DNA from: Megalonaias nervosa
Lineage: Eukaryota; Mollusca; Bivalvia; Unionida; Unionidae
Direction: 5' to 3'
NCBI GenBank assembly: GCA_016617855.1
Contig: JAECUM010004911.1
Span: 50,946 to 114,945 of the forward strand
Length of the DNA: 64,000 bases
The notes under the pieces were generated by a model that had not been told where the DNA came from, searched no databases, and was given only the letters and a program-made list of their open reading frames with translations. Positions 52,384 to 64,000 of this stretch are shown piece after piece; the first letter of the stretch is position 1; every line of letters starts with the position of its first letter. A program made the position numbers and the translations under genes.

Positions 52384-52830
52384 TAGTTGGTGCGGATAGG
52401 TTGGTTTACCAAAAAGCTTGTTTGGCAAGCACCAATCCAGCAACAAATGAGTGATCTTGCTGCGTTCGCTAACTTTTCAACTGCAGCTTCAACTTTCCAA
52501 TATTCGCGTGCACTTGATTACATTGCAGCTAGATTCATAATGTATATATATTGTAGCTCCAATGAGTGGAGTTATACCCAGAAATATTTTCCCGATGCCG
52601 ACATAAAAAATATAGACGTGATCTATGTCAAACGAAGATACGCAAGGTACCAAAAGTAATTTGCGACAACCGCAGCATGTTGATGATATTTCGTGGCATT
52701 GATAAGCGTGGTGTTGCAAATATTCATTGGACCTTTTGTGTCACCGACCACTCTTTGGAGAAGCATGATAATATTTTTTTGCTGGTCACCCATGACCCGT
52801 ATAGTGTCCTCCCAACTGACTTGAATGGAG
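52384..52830 (+). pseudogene. Packaging ATPase remnant (fragment E)
   Basis: Two overlapping frames match the C-terminal half of the B ATPase: FPDADIKNIDVIYVKRRYAR and then IRKVPKVICDNRSMLMIFRG with NIHWTFC and VTHDPYSVLPTDL. Walker A is not visible. It follows the polymerase remnant on the same strand, so a Polinton copy has decayed here. Confidence 0.7.
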
Positions 52831-55800
52831 GCTCTGCTTCACCCAAAAATGACATGAAAATGTGGCAACTATAATAAACATACACGATGACGAAATCTGC
52901 CAGCGATGCTGACCGACATAGAATGTCCGAACGTGATCAACTAGAAATTGGCACAAGTACATTGGTACACCTAAAAGTGTCAAAGATACGTAGTCAAGAC
53001 AGGCTGTACATAAGAACCGAATGGGGTATTTTAAACTTAGTTCTTTGTTAAGATGTCATTGCAATAAAAGAAAAGATGATTATGAACATGAAGATCATGA
53101 TGATTATGATTATGTTAAATAGAACCACTATTGTGATCCTGACTAACTAATCGCTTATTTTGGGGTTCCCAGACTCATTTACAAACATTTTATTCTACAA
53201 CCATGGCATCTTATTAATAACGTTCCAGATTTCTTGCAAAACAAATACAAATTAGAGTGGATGCAAAAGATAAGCCGTGTGAACATTCGAAAAAGTTAAA
53301 CTTCAATTTGTATATTAATTTGTTTTCGTTTATATTGTGTAATTTCAACTGAGGTGAAATATCCCCTATACAATTAAATTTGTGCGACTATCCCTGCAAT
53401 GCGACGCCATCAATTCAATTTAATAGAATTATTGCTTTGTGTCCTTTAACAATACCTTTTTGTAACAGAGTCATATTTAAGAGTTATTGATGCAAAGTTT
53501 AACACCTGTAAATGAATTGTTGGTTTATATCGAGACCAGATTGTTCTAACTCAGGAGTATTCCAATAGTTTAACAATGGCATACATGGCCTCGGTCCCAC
53601 ACAAGAAAAGTCAGATACTTAGAAAGTTAAATTGCCGAGCTGTATTTTATAGCGAGACGTAACCTATACCGTATCCTTGTATTTTGAACTGGTGTTTAAT
53701 TCTTGCATGTTTAAATTAGTATGGCGATGATGCCGGCCATGAAAACGATGATGACGGGTGGATAAATAAAACACTCACTGGAGTAGTTTAAAGGTTAGTA
53801 GAGCCAACAACTGCACCAGAAACAGAAAGTTTTCCATTTGTTGATTACAGACACGTAGCCCATCCTCTAAACTGCCGATATCCGAGAAAAAATTTGCATA
53901 ACATATCTCATGACGTTTCGTAACCGTTAAGAAACCGTTTCTAACGGCAAGTCTTTGGGTTATATGAAAGTCTCTTGATTTCACCCTTGAATTTATCTTC
54001 AGTATGCACAATTAATTAGCGCCAACATTTAAAGTTTCGATATCATTTTCCCTGTCTGGTCTCTAAAGGTAAATGCAATGTTAAAATCGCACATACGTCA
54101 AAACAATAAACTATGACTGACCATCACGTGATATACTATCCACCACCCACACTATATATTTCTCGATAAGGGTGGGGGGTGCATTATCCCATCTTTTCTA
54201 TCCAACATGGACTTTGGGGTTTAGAGTGTATAACACGCACTCATCTACTGAGAATGTTAAATCATTTACGAACAAATTAGCATCCCTGTCCCTAATAACT
54301 TATCTTATATCCCCTATAAACAAAGTGAAAGTCCCAGCCCTTATAAGATCTATGCCATTCCCTATTCAACAGCACATTCATTTCTTATCACATGCATAAT
54401 CCCCACAACAAAGCAATACAATCACATATCAAGGGAAATAATAAAACAGATAAGGAATGAACACGCTTAGACATATAACTATACACTATAAATCGCATTT
54501 AACGAGACAGAGAGGCAAAGCAAACACAAACACACTTAATAGCAGATATTGGTTTGCTTTTACAGTATGAGAAGTGTGTTAAAGTGTGTCCTATTCTGGC
54601 TCAATGCCAATACCTTCTGTGGCTGACCTGGGTTCATGGAATATTACAAATTTGCTATCTGCAGCTCTAGATTTTAGACTTTATCCAATGTAATCTCTTT
54701 TTGTTGAAAATATTTCTTTTTTCTTTTTTTCGTGACTTGTCTGAAATGTGGCCTCTTATGTGTTCCGTAAAAGCAAAATTATCCCCATTGTCAGAAATGT
54801 GATCGAAGTAGTGCATCGTATATTGAATATTTGTGCATTCTTAAACAATAGTTTGGCTGCAAAAATAAAGTAAAATAATAAAATATTAATATTAATGCTC
54901 ACACATAAGCAAGCATAAAGATGCTCTGTGATACATCGAGTGAACGAAGATATAGGAGTAGTACTGCTGACGCACATACCAAAAGTTAGGCATTGATGGA
55001 CTTAGACACATTTTAAAGAACATACTTTAACATTACCTTTACAAACAAACAGAAACATACTTATACACTATCATTCATGGGATGAAAAGAGAGAAACATT
55101 CTAGGTTATTAAACACACAACGATAAATATAGTCTTCTGCAGACATTGAAAAGGATGGAGGAAAGCACGAAAGCGTAAGTACAAATATTGTTTTACGTTT
55201 GGAGTCTAAGATGTGAGTTTAAACATATCTCCTATAAGCATGTGTGGACTTACGGGTTGCTCGGGTACTAAATGCATATTCCAAATGGCCACCCGTTTGT
55301 CCCTCGATAAACATTGATAAAAACTGTTATATAATGCCAACGATAATGTTCTTCAGTCACTTTATTACAAAGTTTATTACAAAGTTTTCGGTACACTGAA
55401 ACTGTTTAAAGTTAATTCATTTTGTTGCAGGTGGAAACTGTGATTTGTTTAAATGAGCGTTAGATTTTCCACCTTATTAAATTACGTCAGAATTTTCATA
55501 AAGTTAACATTGTTTTCTAAGGCTGTGACAGTTTCTGTTTCAGTATTTTGGTAGATTTGGTTTTTTTCTCTAAGAAATAAACCCGATTTTCACCTCAAAA
55601 TTATAATTTGGAATTGCTTACTATTTCCTTTGCAAAACAATGTATTGAGAAAGAAAGTTAAATTTTCTGTTCTAGCTTGAAGAGGGTCAAATAAATTGCT
55701 TTATAAATGGAATGGTTGTCCTTGTAAAGAAAATAAAGGTTTGTTTGTCTGTGAAACTGAGAAAAGTAGGAGTGCTGGCACACACACAAACCCATATTGT

Positions 55801-57161
55801 AGTGACCAATTCATAGCTATCTTTAATACAGCCACTAATAATGTACAATCCAAAAGTCAACCAATGTTTTCCATTACCCATTTATCCACTATCCAACATG
55901 CCATTCATTTTGACCAATACCTAGTGATTCACTATCCAACAATACACATACAATATCAATCGCCTGTTATCAAGCGCATCGAGCTACACAATGTAACACT
56001 CCATTAGCTGACCAATAGTCAGTTATCTATTATCCAACAAAATTCACGCTTCTTCTTTCATGATACAAAATATATACATCTCAGAAACTGCAGTTTCTGT
56101 TTTCTTCATGGTTTTAAACATATTCTATTTTTTCTTGCCCGGCTCTACCAATTCACATTGAAAGAAATAAGAGCAATACAGATCCAATTTTCTTACAAAA
56201 AAGTTTATATTGAATGACAAACAATGTTCATCAGTGTTTGTTTCTTTTCCTCGTTGTTTGATCTTTTCTTATTGTTTTTGTCTCTCTTTTGCTCCGCAGA
56301 GAATATTCTGTATTGCCCGATTACGCTTTATTCTCTTCAAGTGAACTGAAACAATTGCAACAACTCAGTCAACTGATATTTACATTAAAGAATTGGGACA
56401 TTCCTTTGTTGTCTGCTAGATAATTGCATATTGTTTGTCTGCTCAATGACATAAATTGCAGATTTCGTCTCTACATTAAACAAAGTGTTAAGATAAAAAG
56501 GTCCATGCTCAAATACATTGGTTGCGTTCGGACGATGTACATACATTATCAATATTTTATTCTTTGTCTTAATTACAGCACTACATTTGAAAATAGAGGT
56601 TGAAATTATGTATATAAATACCATGGCCAGTTTTCGTCTTTACATTAACATATGATTCAAATGAAAGGACAGGATCCCTAAATAGAATACAGCCAAACTA
56701 AATTGGTTTATGTATGGCGTTGCATATTACATAACTGGGTGATGGATAGTATATCACTGGTTACTCGTCACTGCAAACGGAGATTTGGATGGTATAGTGT
56801 GGGGTAATGGATATTAAATAACTGACCACTAGTTATTCCAAATGGCGCGTCGGCTAGTTAAAAACTGCGTTATTGATAATGAACGTGGAGGGTTTGATAG
56901 AGAGTCACTGGGTATTAGATAGTAGGTAATTCAGCGATGGTTGCTAGAAACGCTGAGTTTGATAGTAAATGTGGGGTGCAGGATAATATATAACTAGCAG
57001 CTAGATAGTATACAACTAGTTGTTGATCGCTCCAAGCCTGCATGTTCGATAGCTTAGTATGGCATGTAGCATTGTAGTGAATGTAATGTAAAGCAATATG
57101 TATTTAATGAAAATCGAAATGAATTAGAAAAACATGTGATCGTTGTGTTGAGGTATTTCTG

Positions 57162-57258
<97 letters not shown>

Positions 57259-58917
57259 GATTGATCGATCGCTCGATGCAATTAGCTCTGCTGCTTTCAA
57301 AAATAAACTTTCATAACAGTACATTACACCATTAACTTCCTGCCAAATTCCAAACGTTTTATTATGTATAATATGCAAGTCTCCCTCATTAGCTCAAATT
57401 TAACATTTTACACAGCGTACGCAAACACATTTAAATGAAAGAAACTAAAATTGAATTAGGTCATTCAAGGTACTAAACTCAATGTTAGCAACATGTAAAT
57501 TACTAGGAAGCTAATGTAAAATCTACCTCTGCTTATTAAAGAATTGTCACTGAAGCAAGCATTCTGTCTTTCTTATCAAGCGACAAATAAATGGCAATTT
57601 AGAGAGAATAATTTCTCTAGGACGGTAACAAAGAGAATAAGTATTAAGAATTACCATCTCTCTCAAATGGAGAAGGATTTTCAATGAGGTAGGTTTATTT
57701 AGAAGAGAATAGATTGGAAGTTTAACATTACGTTTTGTCTTGTCGCCATATAGGTCTGTCATGTTGAAACTACGTTAAAGAGAGAGTTTCCAAACTCTTC
57801 CCCAGAATGTCCCACACAAGATAGTCCTATAGAAACTTTCACATTCCCCTTGTTCCAAAATAATTTTAAACCCTAATGAAATTTCCCATTGTCCCTTTAA
57901 TCACCATTAATATTACACGTCTGCACATTTTTAAACTTGCCGTTTATGTTTTCCTTAATAACTTTCAGTATGGTGGCTAAATGTTTAATTCCAATTGTCC
58001 CTAGAATGTTTTATTAGAGACTTTTAATGGGCATAACATTAACTAATGTTGAAGCCCTTATGTTGCCCTACCGTATGTTAAATATGGTATTGGTTACTGC
58101 AAATATCATGTTAGGTAATGTCTGCATTGGTCTTTCCAAGCGGTGTACAGTTGGTGTGTTGGATAGTAATAACATAGTTGTTGATCCTATCAAACAGTGT
58201 GTTAGTTTGTATAGTGTTTAGTAATAGATAGTAGATAACTGTGTATTGCTCTTCACAAACGCCTTGTTAGATGGCAGATAACTGGGTGATGAATCATAAA
58301 TAACTCCGATCTTACTGGATGTTGGGCCGTATATCGCTGAGAGCTGAATAGTAGAAAACTAGGTGCCGGTCAATAAACATGACATGTGGTGTAGCAGGTG
58401 TTGTTTTAGCATTGTGTTATCCACGTTGTCCCTAAAGAGTCCTGTAATGTTAGCTCTTTGGAATGATATTTTGATCATTACTTTTCTCCTAAGAGGCCAG
58501 CGAGTCTTACTTGATAATTCTGCAGATATTTAGAGATAGCTACTATTAATATCCTGCACTATGTTACAATATCCCTCGATACCACTGAGACTGTATATCG
58601 TGTCATCTGGAATCAGTTATATGGGGATTATGAATAGAACTTGAGGTGATTGAACAAGTGGGGTGGTACTTCTAGATGGACCTCAAGACTCTACTCAGTT
58701 TCTGTGTTGCCTGGGATATTTAGAAAATTATCAACTATTAATTCAATTTCTTCTTTGCTAGCCTATCTGATGCCTTTCCCTAGCTAGTGTTGCACAAAAA
58801 CTAGTCATATCTGTTCAACCTAACCACGTTATACAAGACTTTGATTTGGATTTAACATGCCCATCATCAGTTCTGTTATCCTGTTCTCCTCATTAGCTTA
58901 TAATACAAGATTAGCAC
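52831..58917. other. Host-like DNA between fragment E and the gypsy remnant
   Basis: No recognised gene. It contains a TC microsatellite (57165-57256) and loosely repeated sequence at about 56740-57050 and 58200-58350 (GATAGTA.ATAACTGG, CAAACGC.GAGTTTGATAG, GTGGGGT). Similar motifs in the opposite orientation (CTATCCAACA, TTATCCAAC) lie at about 55865-56040. Confidence 0.5.
57165..57256. repeat. (TC)n microsatellite
   Basis: About 92 bases of pure TC. Arg-Glu frames on the minus strand come from it. Confidence 0.95.
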
Positions 58918-60430
58918 TTGTGCACCAATTCTGTATCATTCCCAGGATCATGTGTTGGGAAACAATATAGTTGTGGGTCAAACAAATTCAATTCTGAGAT
59001 TATTATGGAGAATTGTCAACAATTTATGTCGGAAGGTTCTATATCACATATTGGTGATTCAGCTAATCTTATATATGTTATGATATTAAGAGACACATCA
59101 GCTTCTCAGCGTCTTTAATTAACAGTAATTTGCTTTTATCTGAAAAGTCGTCTTCCAATGAAAGTATTCTTATTCAGGGAGTGTGTTGAAGCCATATTAA
59201 AATTCAATTCCATACTATAAATGTTTCATCACATGTAGTTTCAGGTCCGGGGACCATCGAACCTATGAATTTTTGCACATTGAGGGTGTTCAAGTATTGC
59301 TAAGGGATGACTGTAATGGAGATAATGTTGTGGTTTATCCACTTGTAACTGACAAGCCGTGTTTTGATCAAAAGGGTGATCCTGTTGGAAATGAAATCCG
59401 GTATACCTCGCTTGTGCATATGCTAGAGCTATGGCAACAGAGCTCTTGCAAATGAAGGTGATCAGGAAATCGTTGTTTTGCTGACATATTTATTGGTCAG
59501 CCTTTAGAGAGGTTATGTTTTTTCTTAGTACTGATCAATCAAAAGGCATTGATCACAGTGACTACCACTCATTCTCTCAATTTTAATCCAGTTTACAAAT
59601 AACAATAACTTAGGAACAAGATCCCGAAAGCTCCAGCTTCTTTCAGATGGAAACTGAAGCCACACAAGAACCAATCTGTTTTTAATTTTACAAAATTGGG
59701 TCCTTATGAGAAAATGGAGACCACCTGAGGTATCCGTTGTTTATTAGTGGTTAGGGATCTGTACAATTTTGTCCATGAAGGAAATTCTTAGTCCAGCCCA
59801 CGAAACTCACTTGACAGACTATTTAGGAGTCAATAAAACTTATCACAAAATTTTGAATCATTTGTATTGGTCAACATTAAAACTGATGTTTCTAAATACT
59901 GTTGATCTTGCCACACTTGTTGAATAGTAGGTAAACCCAATCAGAAAATATTTAAGGCACATGAAGAATCTATTCCTGCATTTTATTAACCATTTAGCAG
60001 AATAATGGTGGGCTATGTCGACCTTTGATCTAAAACCAAGTCAGGCAACCAAGACTTATTGAACATGACGTGCGTCGCTTAGATTTTTATAAGCAATTAC
60101 TGGGAGGAATATTAAGAGCAAAACATTAAAGTTATTTTACACCGTTTGACCTTCCCAGGTCTCTCCAATCTGATTATGAGTCCAATTTTATGTTTGGAAT
60201 CTTCCAACATGTTATGTATGAATTAGGCATCCAATATCAATCACCGTGACAATGAATGAGTTTTGTAAAGATTACATGAGACTCTGAGGAACTTGATTCA
60301 GTCATATTGTTCTGACACTGGAACAAATTAGGAAGAACGTGATCATTTAGTCTGTTATTTCCAGTTATGGAATCTGTCCATGAATCTTTGGATTTAAACC
60401 ATTTTTAACTAGTTGCTGGACATACTGTCC
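58918..60430 (+). pseudogene. Ty3/gypsy retrotransposon remnant (protease and integrase pieces)
   Basis: 58918-59115 carries a retroviral aspartic protease-like end with LRDTSASQ, where the catalytic DTGA reads DTSA. 59273-59452 (LLRDDCNGDNVVVYPLVTDK) is the sequence after protease. From about 59760 the integrase zinc region (LGVNKTYHKILNHLYW, CHTC after stops) and core pieces (LPRSLQSDYESNFMFGIFQH, ELGIQYQSP) follow in broken frames. Reverse transcriptase is missing between, so the copy has a large internal deletion. No LTR was identified. Confidence 0.65.
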
Positions 60431-61995
60431 GTGGACCATTAAAGTTATTAAAAAAGTAATTTATTTTATTATTAGTTTAACCAATGGGTCAGGAATTAAT
60501 CTTCTTGATTTCAAATATAATCATGCCAAGGGTTTATGAAGCAGACAGAAATAATCTTCACTATGCACAATCAAAAATGAAATAAAGGAATGATACAAAT
60601 ACAAAAGAGAAGTGTTTTCACCCTGGTGATAGAGTTGGCTCGCTTTCCTTTACCTCCAAATCCTCTTCAATATATGCATTATGGGCCTTATACAGACACT
60701 ACAAAACGAAAATAAATATCTTAAATTATAGCATCAACACTCCTAGGACGCAAACATAGATTCAGCTATTAAAGGAGTATGTTGATAGATTTTTAAAGAG
60801 TATGTTGATAGAGATAGTCCTGTTCGTCAGTCAATCAGTGTAGTGGTACCTTTCCCATCCACTGATGATTGAGACTTTGACGTGCAGTAGGATTGTAGTG
60901 TCGTTTATTTATCTGATCTTCGGAATTAGGACATAGTGAAAAATCTCGACCAGAAACATTCGTAACTTCGTCCAAAAGGGAAGAGTGAATTATAACAAAT
61001 GGTGGGAATATGACCACTTGTTTCCAGATGTTTCAACTATTGCGATTCTATGGTCATAAACTAAGTAAAAGCACGAAACAAAATCAACAAGTTTTGTGAA
61101 ACTTAACAAATAATTTTGTTATCTAAGTTATGCATAACAATGTGAGACGAATGTATTATTAAGTGATTCCAAGATAATCATGATAAAGTTCTATGACGGT
61201 CAGTATGAATAAAAAGTTCAACATAGATTTCAAAAAATGTACTGGGACGCCAGGAATAGTGACGTAGTCAAAATGGCGTTGTGCAGAACTCACTTCAGTA
61301 ATTCACAAGAGTTCCAGATTAACAGTAGAATCCAAATAATCAGCGCATTCTTTTCCACTGAATAATCCAAACAAATGTTTCTTTTCGAATATTATCTAAG
61401 TACAACATAAAGTATGTATGCAGATTTATGAGAGGAACACAAGAAACGATGATGACATCATAAATAAGAATGAACCCGATTGTTCAGTTCTCTCCTTTTA
61501 TATACCGTCTATTATGACTATATTTCACACATACCCCACGTGACAGATCTTGCTATTCAATTTATCTCGAAATCGCCTATTCCTTTGACCTAGCCCCACC
61601 AATGGGTGGTTATTGAATTCCTCTAGAACCATCCAGACCTCATGAGCGAATGAGAAATTAAGATATAGTCGTAATTAAATCATATTGACAAGGTTATTGT
61701 TTATAATTGTCAAAAAAACATAGCACTTATTTATAGATCCTATGTATTTGTAAGCTATTAGCAGACCTTAACATCGTAGGAAAAATCTAACTAAAGATTA
61801 TCAATAAGATTTACAACCATGAATAAATATTAGAAAATTGATTAAATCATGTACAAGGCGTTACAGACATAAATATACATAACACATCCTTCAAAAGGAA
61901 AAGATAGATTTATGCAATAAGCTTTCGTTATCCATATTAATCAAGCACACAAATGATAATAATGATGAAATTACACAGGAGGATATATAATGAGT
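60431..61995. other. Host-like DNA without recognised gene
   Basis: AT-rich sequence; no motif, long open frame or clear repeat seen. Confidence 0.5.
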
Positions 61996-62700
61996 TTATA
62001 TAAATGTATGCAAAATAAAGCCATACAAAGCTTTTATACACCGGAAAGTGCATCCGCGATTAAATTTTCTATTCCTTTTGATGTGCCGAATGTCGATATT
62101 GTATTCTTGCAACATTAAACCACATTTCAACAGTCTCTGATTTTTTTGATCATGTTGGTGACGATTGTGTGGGGCTTGTGAGTACTGAATACAGTAATCT
62201 AAGAAGAGCCGAATCAATATACACTTCAAAATCATAATAGATTTTGTTGGTTTGAGTTGGAACATCTAGGAACAAATACTTATATTCAATTATTAGCTGC
62301 TTCAAGTCATTCTTTTCCTGTGGCTGTAGATGTCAATGTTTATTTTCTAGATTCGTTAATATTTCAATACATTGTAAATTGGTAAACCAGAGTTAGTAGA
62401 ATCCGGTTCTACATCATTATTTAAATCGTCATTGTCTGGGGCAGCAACAACAAAAATTACTGAATGATTTACAGAGCTATCTCGATCAAGATAATCCTTT
62501 AACATATTTACGTTATTGGTGACTGTGTTATTTCTATTTTCACCTACCAGGAGTGTTGAAATAATTTAAATCGCTTTCTTTATAACTTTATAATAATCAT
62601 AATATCTAACCTGAAGAGGATTTTGATGCATTGGCAAGAAAGGCAGAACTTCGTCACCAGGCAGAAAAGTTCCTACCACTGTAGTTTTGACATGCCTTAA
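61996..62700 (-). pseudogene. Second Ty3/gypsy remnant, minus strand
   Basis: 62050-62260 encodes an RNase H-end-like LMLQEYNIDIRHIKRNRKF. 62566-62700 encodes an integrase C-terminus-like FLPGDEVLPFLPMHQNPLQV followed by RYYDYYKV. Both are typical of Ty3/gypsy pol, but they are not continuous and stops abound. The order on the minus strand is not that of an intact pol (integrase C-terminus is upstream), so rearrangement or two copies are likely. Confidence 0.55.
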
Positions 62701-63694
62701 TTGTTTGCTGTTATTTTTTGTCAAAATCTTATGTAAAAAGAGGTTTTCTTCTTTTACCAACTTGATCGATCCAAGAACAATTTGTTCAAATGATAGTTAA
62801 AAATCCAACTAAAACAAGCCAATTAGCAAATACGTTACTTCCTACAATATTTACAAACATCACTCTTAATTTTCGGCCAATTAAAATTATGTTAGGTCTT
62901 GTGCTGCGTTATTTTGACTCCAAATGACTAGACAAATGAGTTCCTTGAGCTATACTAAAAATTTCCTGTTGATATGGCTTAGGTACCACAATAGTAAGTA
63001 TTGGCTAGAGAGACAGAGCTTAATCATCTGCCGATAAACCTATTCTTACTGTAGTTTTGACCTGCCTTAATTGAATGTTTGAGTGTATATCTTACTAGTT
63101 CCCGATTAGAGACATAAGCAGAAAGATTACTGTCAGATTCCTCTTTTAAAAGAAGATTTTTCTTTTAAAAACTCTAATGTCCACAGAAAATATGTACAAA
63201 ATATCGCTGAACAGAACATAAAACTAGCCATTTGACTAAGAAACAAGATCTTAAATGCTTGGTAACATCACATTAAATTTTTGGCCAATACAAATTATGT
63301 AATATCTTGTGGTAAGTCTTGACAACTCTTCATCAGCCGGTACCTCTGGTGGTATCTTTAATCAATAAGGACCATATGTTTAACACAGTAATACGATGGT
63401 ACTTGCGCAAAATCAGTTTCGCTGAGAGCCTCCGAAACATACAGGAGACCTCATGATCTTTTTCCTGTTGACAACAACAATGACTGTTGTTTGACATCCT
63501 GATTAGATATTAAAGAATAAGTAGTTACAACAGGATCACAATCATCAATACATTTTGATTGGTCAGTAACAGGAGCAATGGTGACCTCAGAAAAAGCCAG
63601 ACTTATACATCTGTCAGACAAAAGAACAGTTTCCTGATCATCTTCAGTCTCAGGAGCTCTCTTTGCCATAACCCCGAAACTGCACAACCAGGGT
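62701..63694. other. Host-like DNA left of element D
   Basis: No recognised gene. A 78-codon open frame (63451-63687, minus) has no features to support it. A segment CTGTAGTTTTGAC.TGCCTTAATTG occurs twice (about 62679-62705 and 63049-63075), as do AATTTT.GGCCAAT pieces (about 62868 and 63276), suggesting a duplicated stretch of about 370 bases. Confidence 0.45.
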
Positions 63695-63959
63695 AGCAGC
63701 AGGCAGGGTGAACCCTACAACTTTGTACAGACCTTATTTTACAAAAATAAAGTCCCTACAGAGGCTGAAAAAATAAGGTCAATAACGCTAAACCGAACCT
63801 CCTAACTTTATTACCGTATACTTTGAAAAACGAATAATAAATCGTTTGGTTTAGCTCATTTTTGTTATTTTATTTTTGATTTTTTTGTTTTTTATGTTAT
63901 AGTGCGTTTAGTTTACTCGCCTGGTCACTCAATTTTTGTCATTCACCCTGCCTGCTGCT
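63695..63959. repeat. Terminal repeat of element D, bounded by inverted 18-base arms
   Basis: Begins AGCAGCAGGCAGGGTGAA and ends with its exact reverse complement at 63959. Relative to A and B the arms differ at two positions (GC for AG), and both arms carry the same change. Internal AAGGTCAATAACGCTAAACC is shared with B. Confidence 0.9.
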
Positions 63960-63963
63960 GTAA

Positions 63964-64000
63964 TTAACCAAAGATTTTATCTAGACCTATACGATATCTA
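63964..64000 (-). CDS. Packaging ATPase, C-terminal end only (element D)
   Basis: The last eleven codons read YRIGLDKIFG and stop, nearly identical to the end of the B ATPase (YRIGLDKIFR). The rest of the gene is outside the window. Confidence 0.7.
   Translation of the reverse strand, partial: RYRIGLDKIFG

Larger units (their letters stand above)
63695..64000 (-). mobile_element. Polinton/Maverick-like element D, right-hand end only
   Basis: Starts with the terminal repeat 63695-63959 and continues into the last residues of a packaging ATPase on the minus strand, the same order as the right end of B. The rest lies beyond base 64000. Its terminal sequence is closer to A (GAACCCTACAACTTTGTA) than to B. 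Confidence 0.85.

Overview
The window looks like AT-rich genomic DNA of an invertebrate animal, perhaps a marine one such as a mollusc (inferred from the long ATGT/AT/TC microsatellites, tRNA-derived SINE-like repeats and Ty3/gypsy remnants; no host gene was recognised). Almost all recognisable coding content belongs to Polinton/Maverick (adintovirus-like) elements: virus-derived transposons carrying capsid, penton, adenain-type protease, packaging ATPase, retroviral-type integrase and family-B DNA polymerase genes.

Layout. Element A (1-7677, left end outside the window, genes on the minus strand) holds the virion block: penton, two-helix membrane protein, fiber-like protein, protease, small hydrophobic/basic core protein, major capsid protein (MCP), a small basic protein and a long charged coiled protein, closed by a terminal repeat at 7504-7677. 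After about 10 kb of host-like DNA comes element B (17808-33849, complete, 16.0 kb, flanked by the 5-bp duplication ATATC). B repeats the A block on the plus strand, then has a striking array of three long hairpins, an orphan gene, an inserted SINE-like repeat, an HNH endonuclease, a very unusual replication gene (family-B polymerase, SF1 helicase and HNH nuclease in series), an intact integrase, a phospholipase A2-like protein and an intact packaging ATPase. Only 1 kb later lies element C (34869-49740, complete, 14.9 kb, flanked by AACAT). C is a more distant relative: its minus-strand block runs ATPase, coiled protein, penton, small basic protein, MCP, core proteins, protease, zinc ribbon, PLA2-like, integrase and a canonical protein-primed-type polymerase, and its plus-strand block holds a fiber with a discoidin-like head, an orphan helical protein and a membrane protein. 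A fifth, decayed Polinton piece (E, about 51.48-52.83 kb) has polymerase and ATPase remnants. Two Ty3/gypsy remnants lie at 58.9-60.4 and 62.0-62.7 kb. Element D starts at 63695 and runs out of the window.

How the genes work together (family knowledge): MCP and penton build an icosahedral shell, the ATPase packages DNA, the protease matures core proteins, fiber and membrane proteins would act in entry, the integrase inserts the element and the polymerase copies it. Most copies carry frameshifts or stops. B keeps intact protease, core, membrane, integrase, PLA2 and ATPase genes. A's MCP and penton are open, and four of A's five breaks sit in homopolymer runs.

The most interesting signals are: (1) the polymerase-helicase-HNH replication module in B, against the canonical polymerase in C and E; (2) terminal repeats that in all four elements are themselves bounded by inverted arms, with matched changes in both arms of D; (3) the three-hairpin array between convergent genes in B; (4) a DNA-binding-like gene inside the terminal repeat of C.
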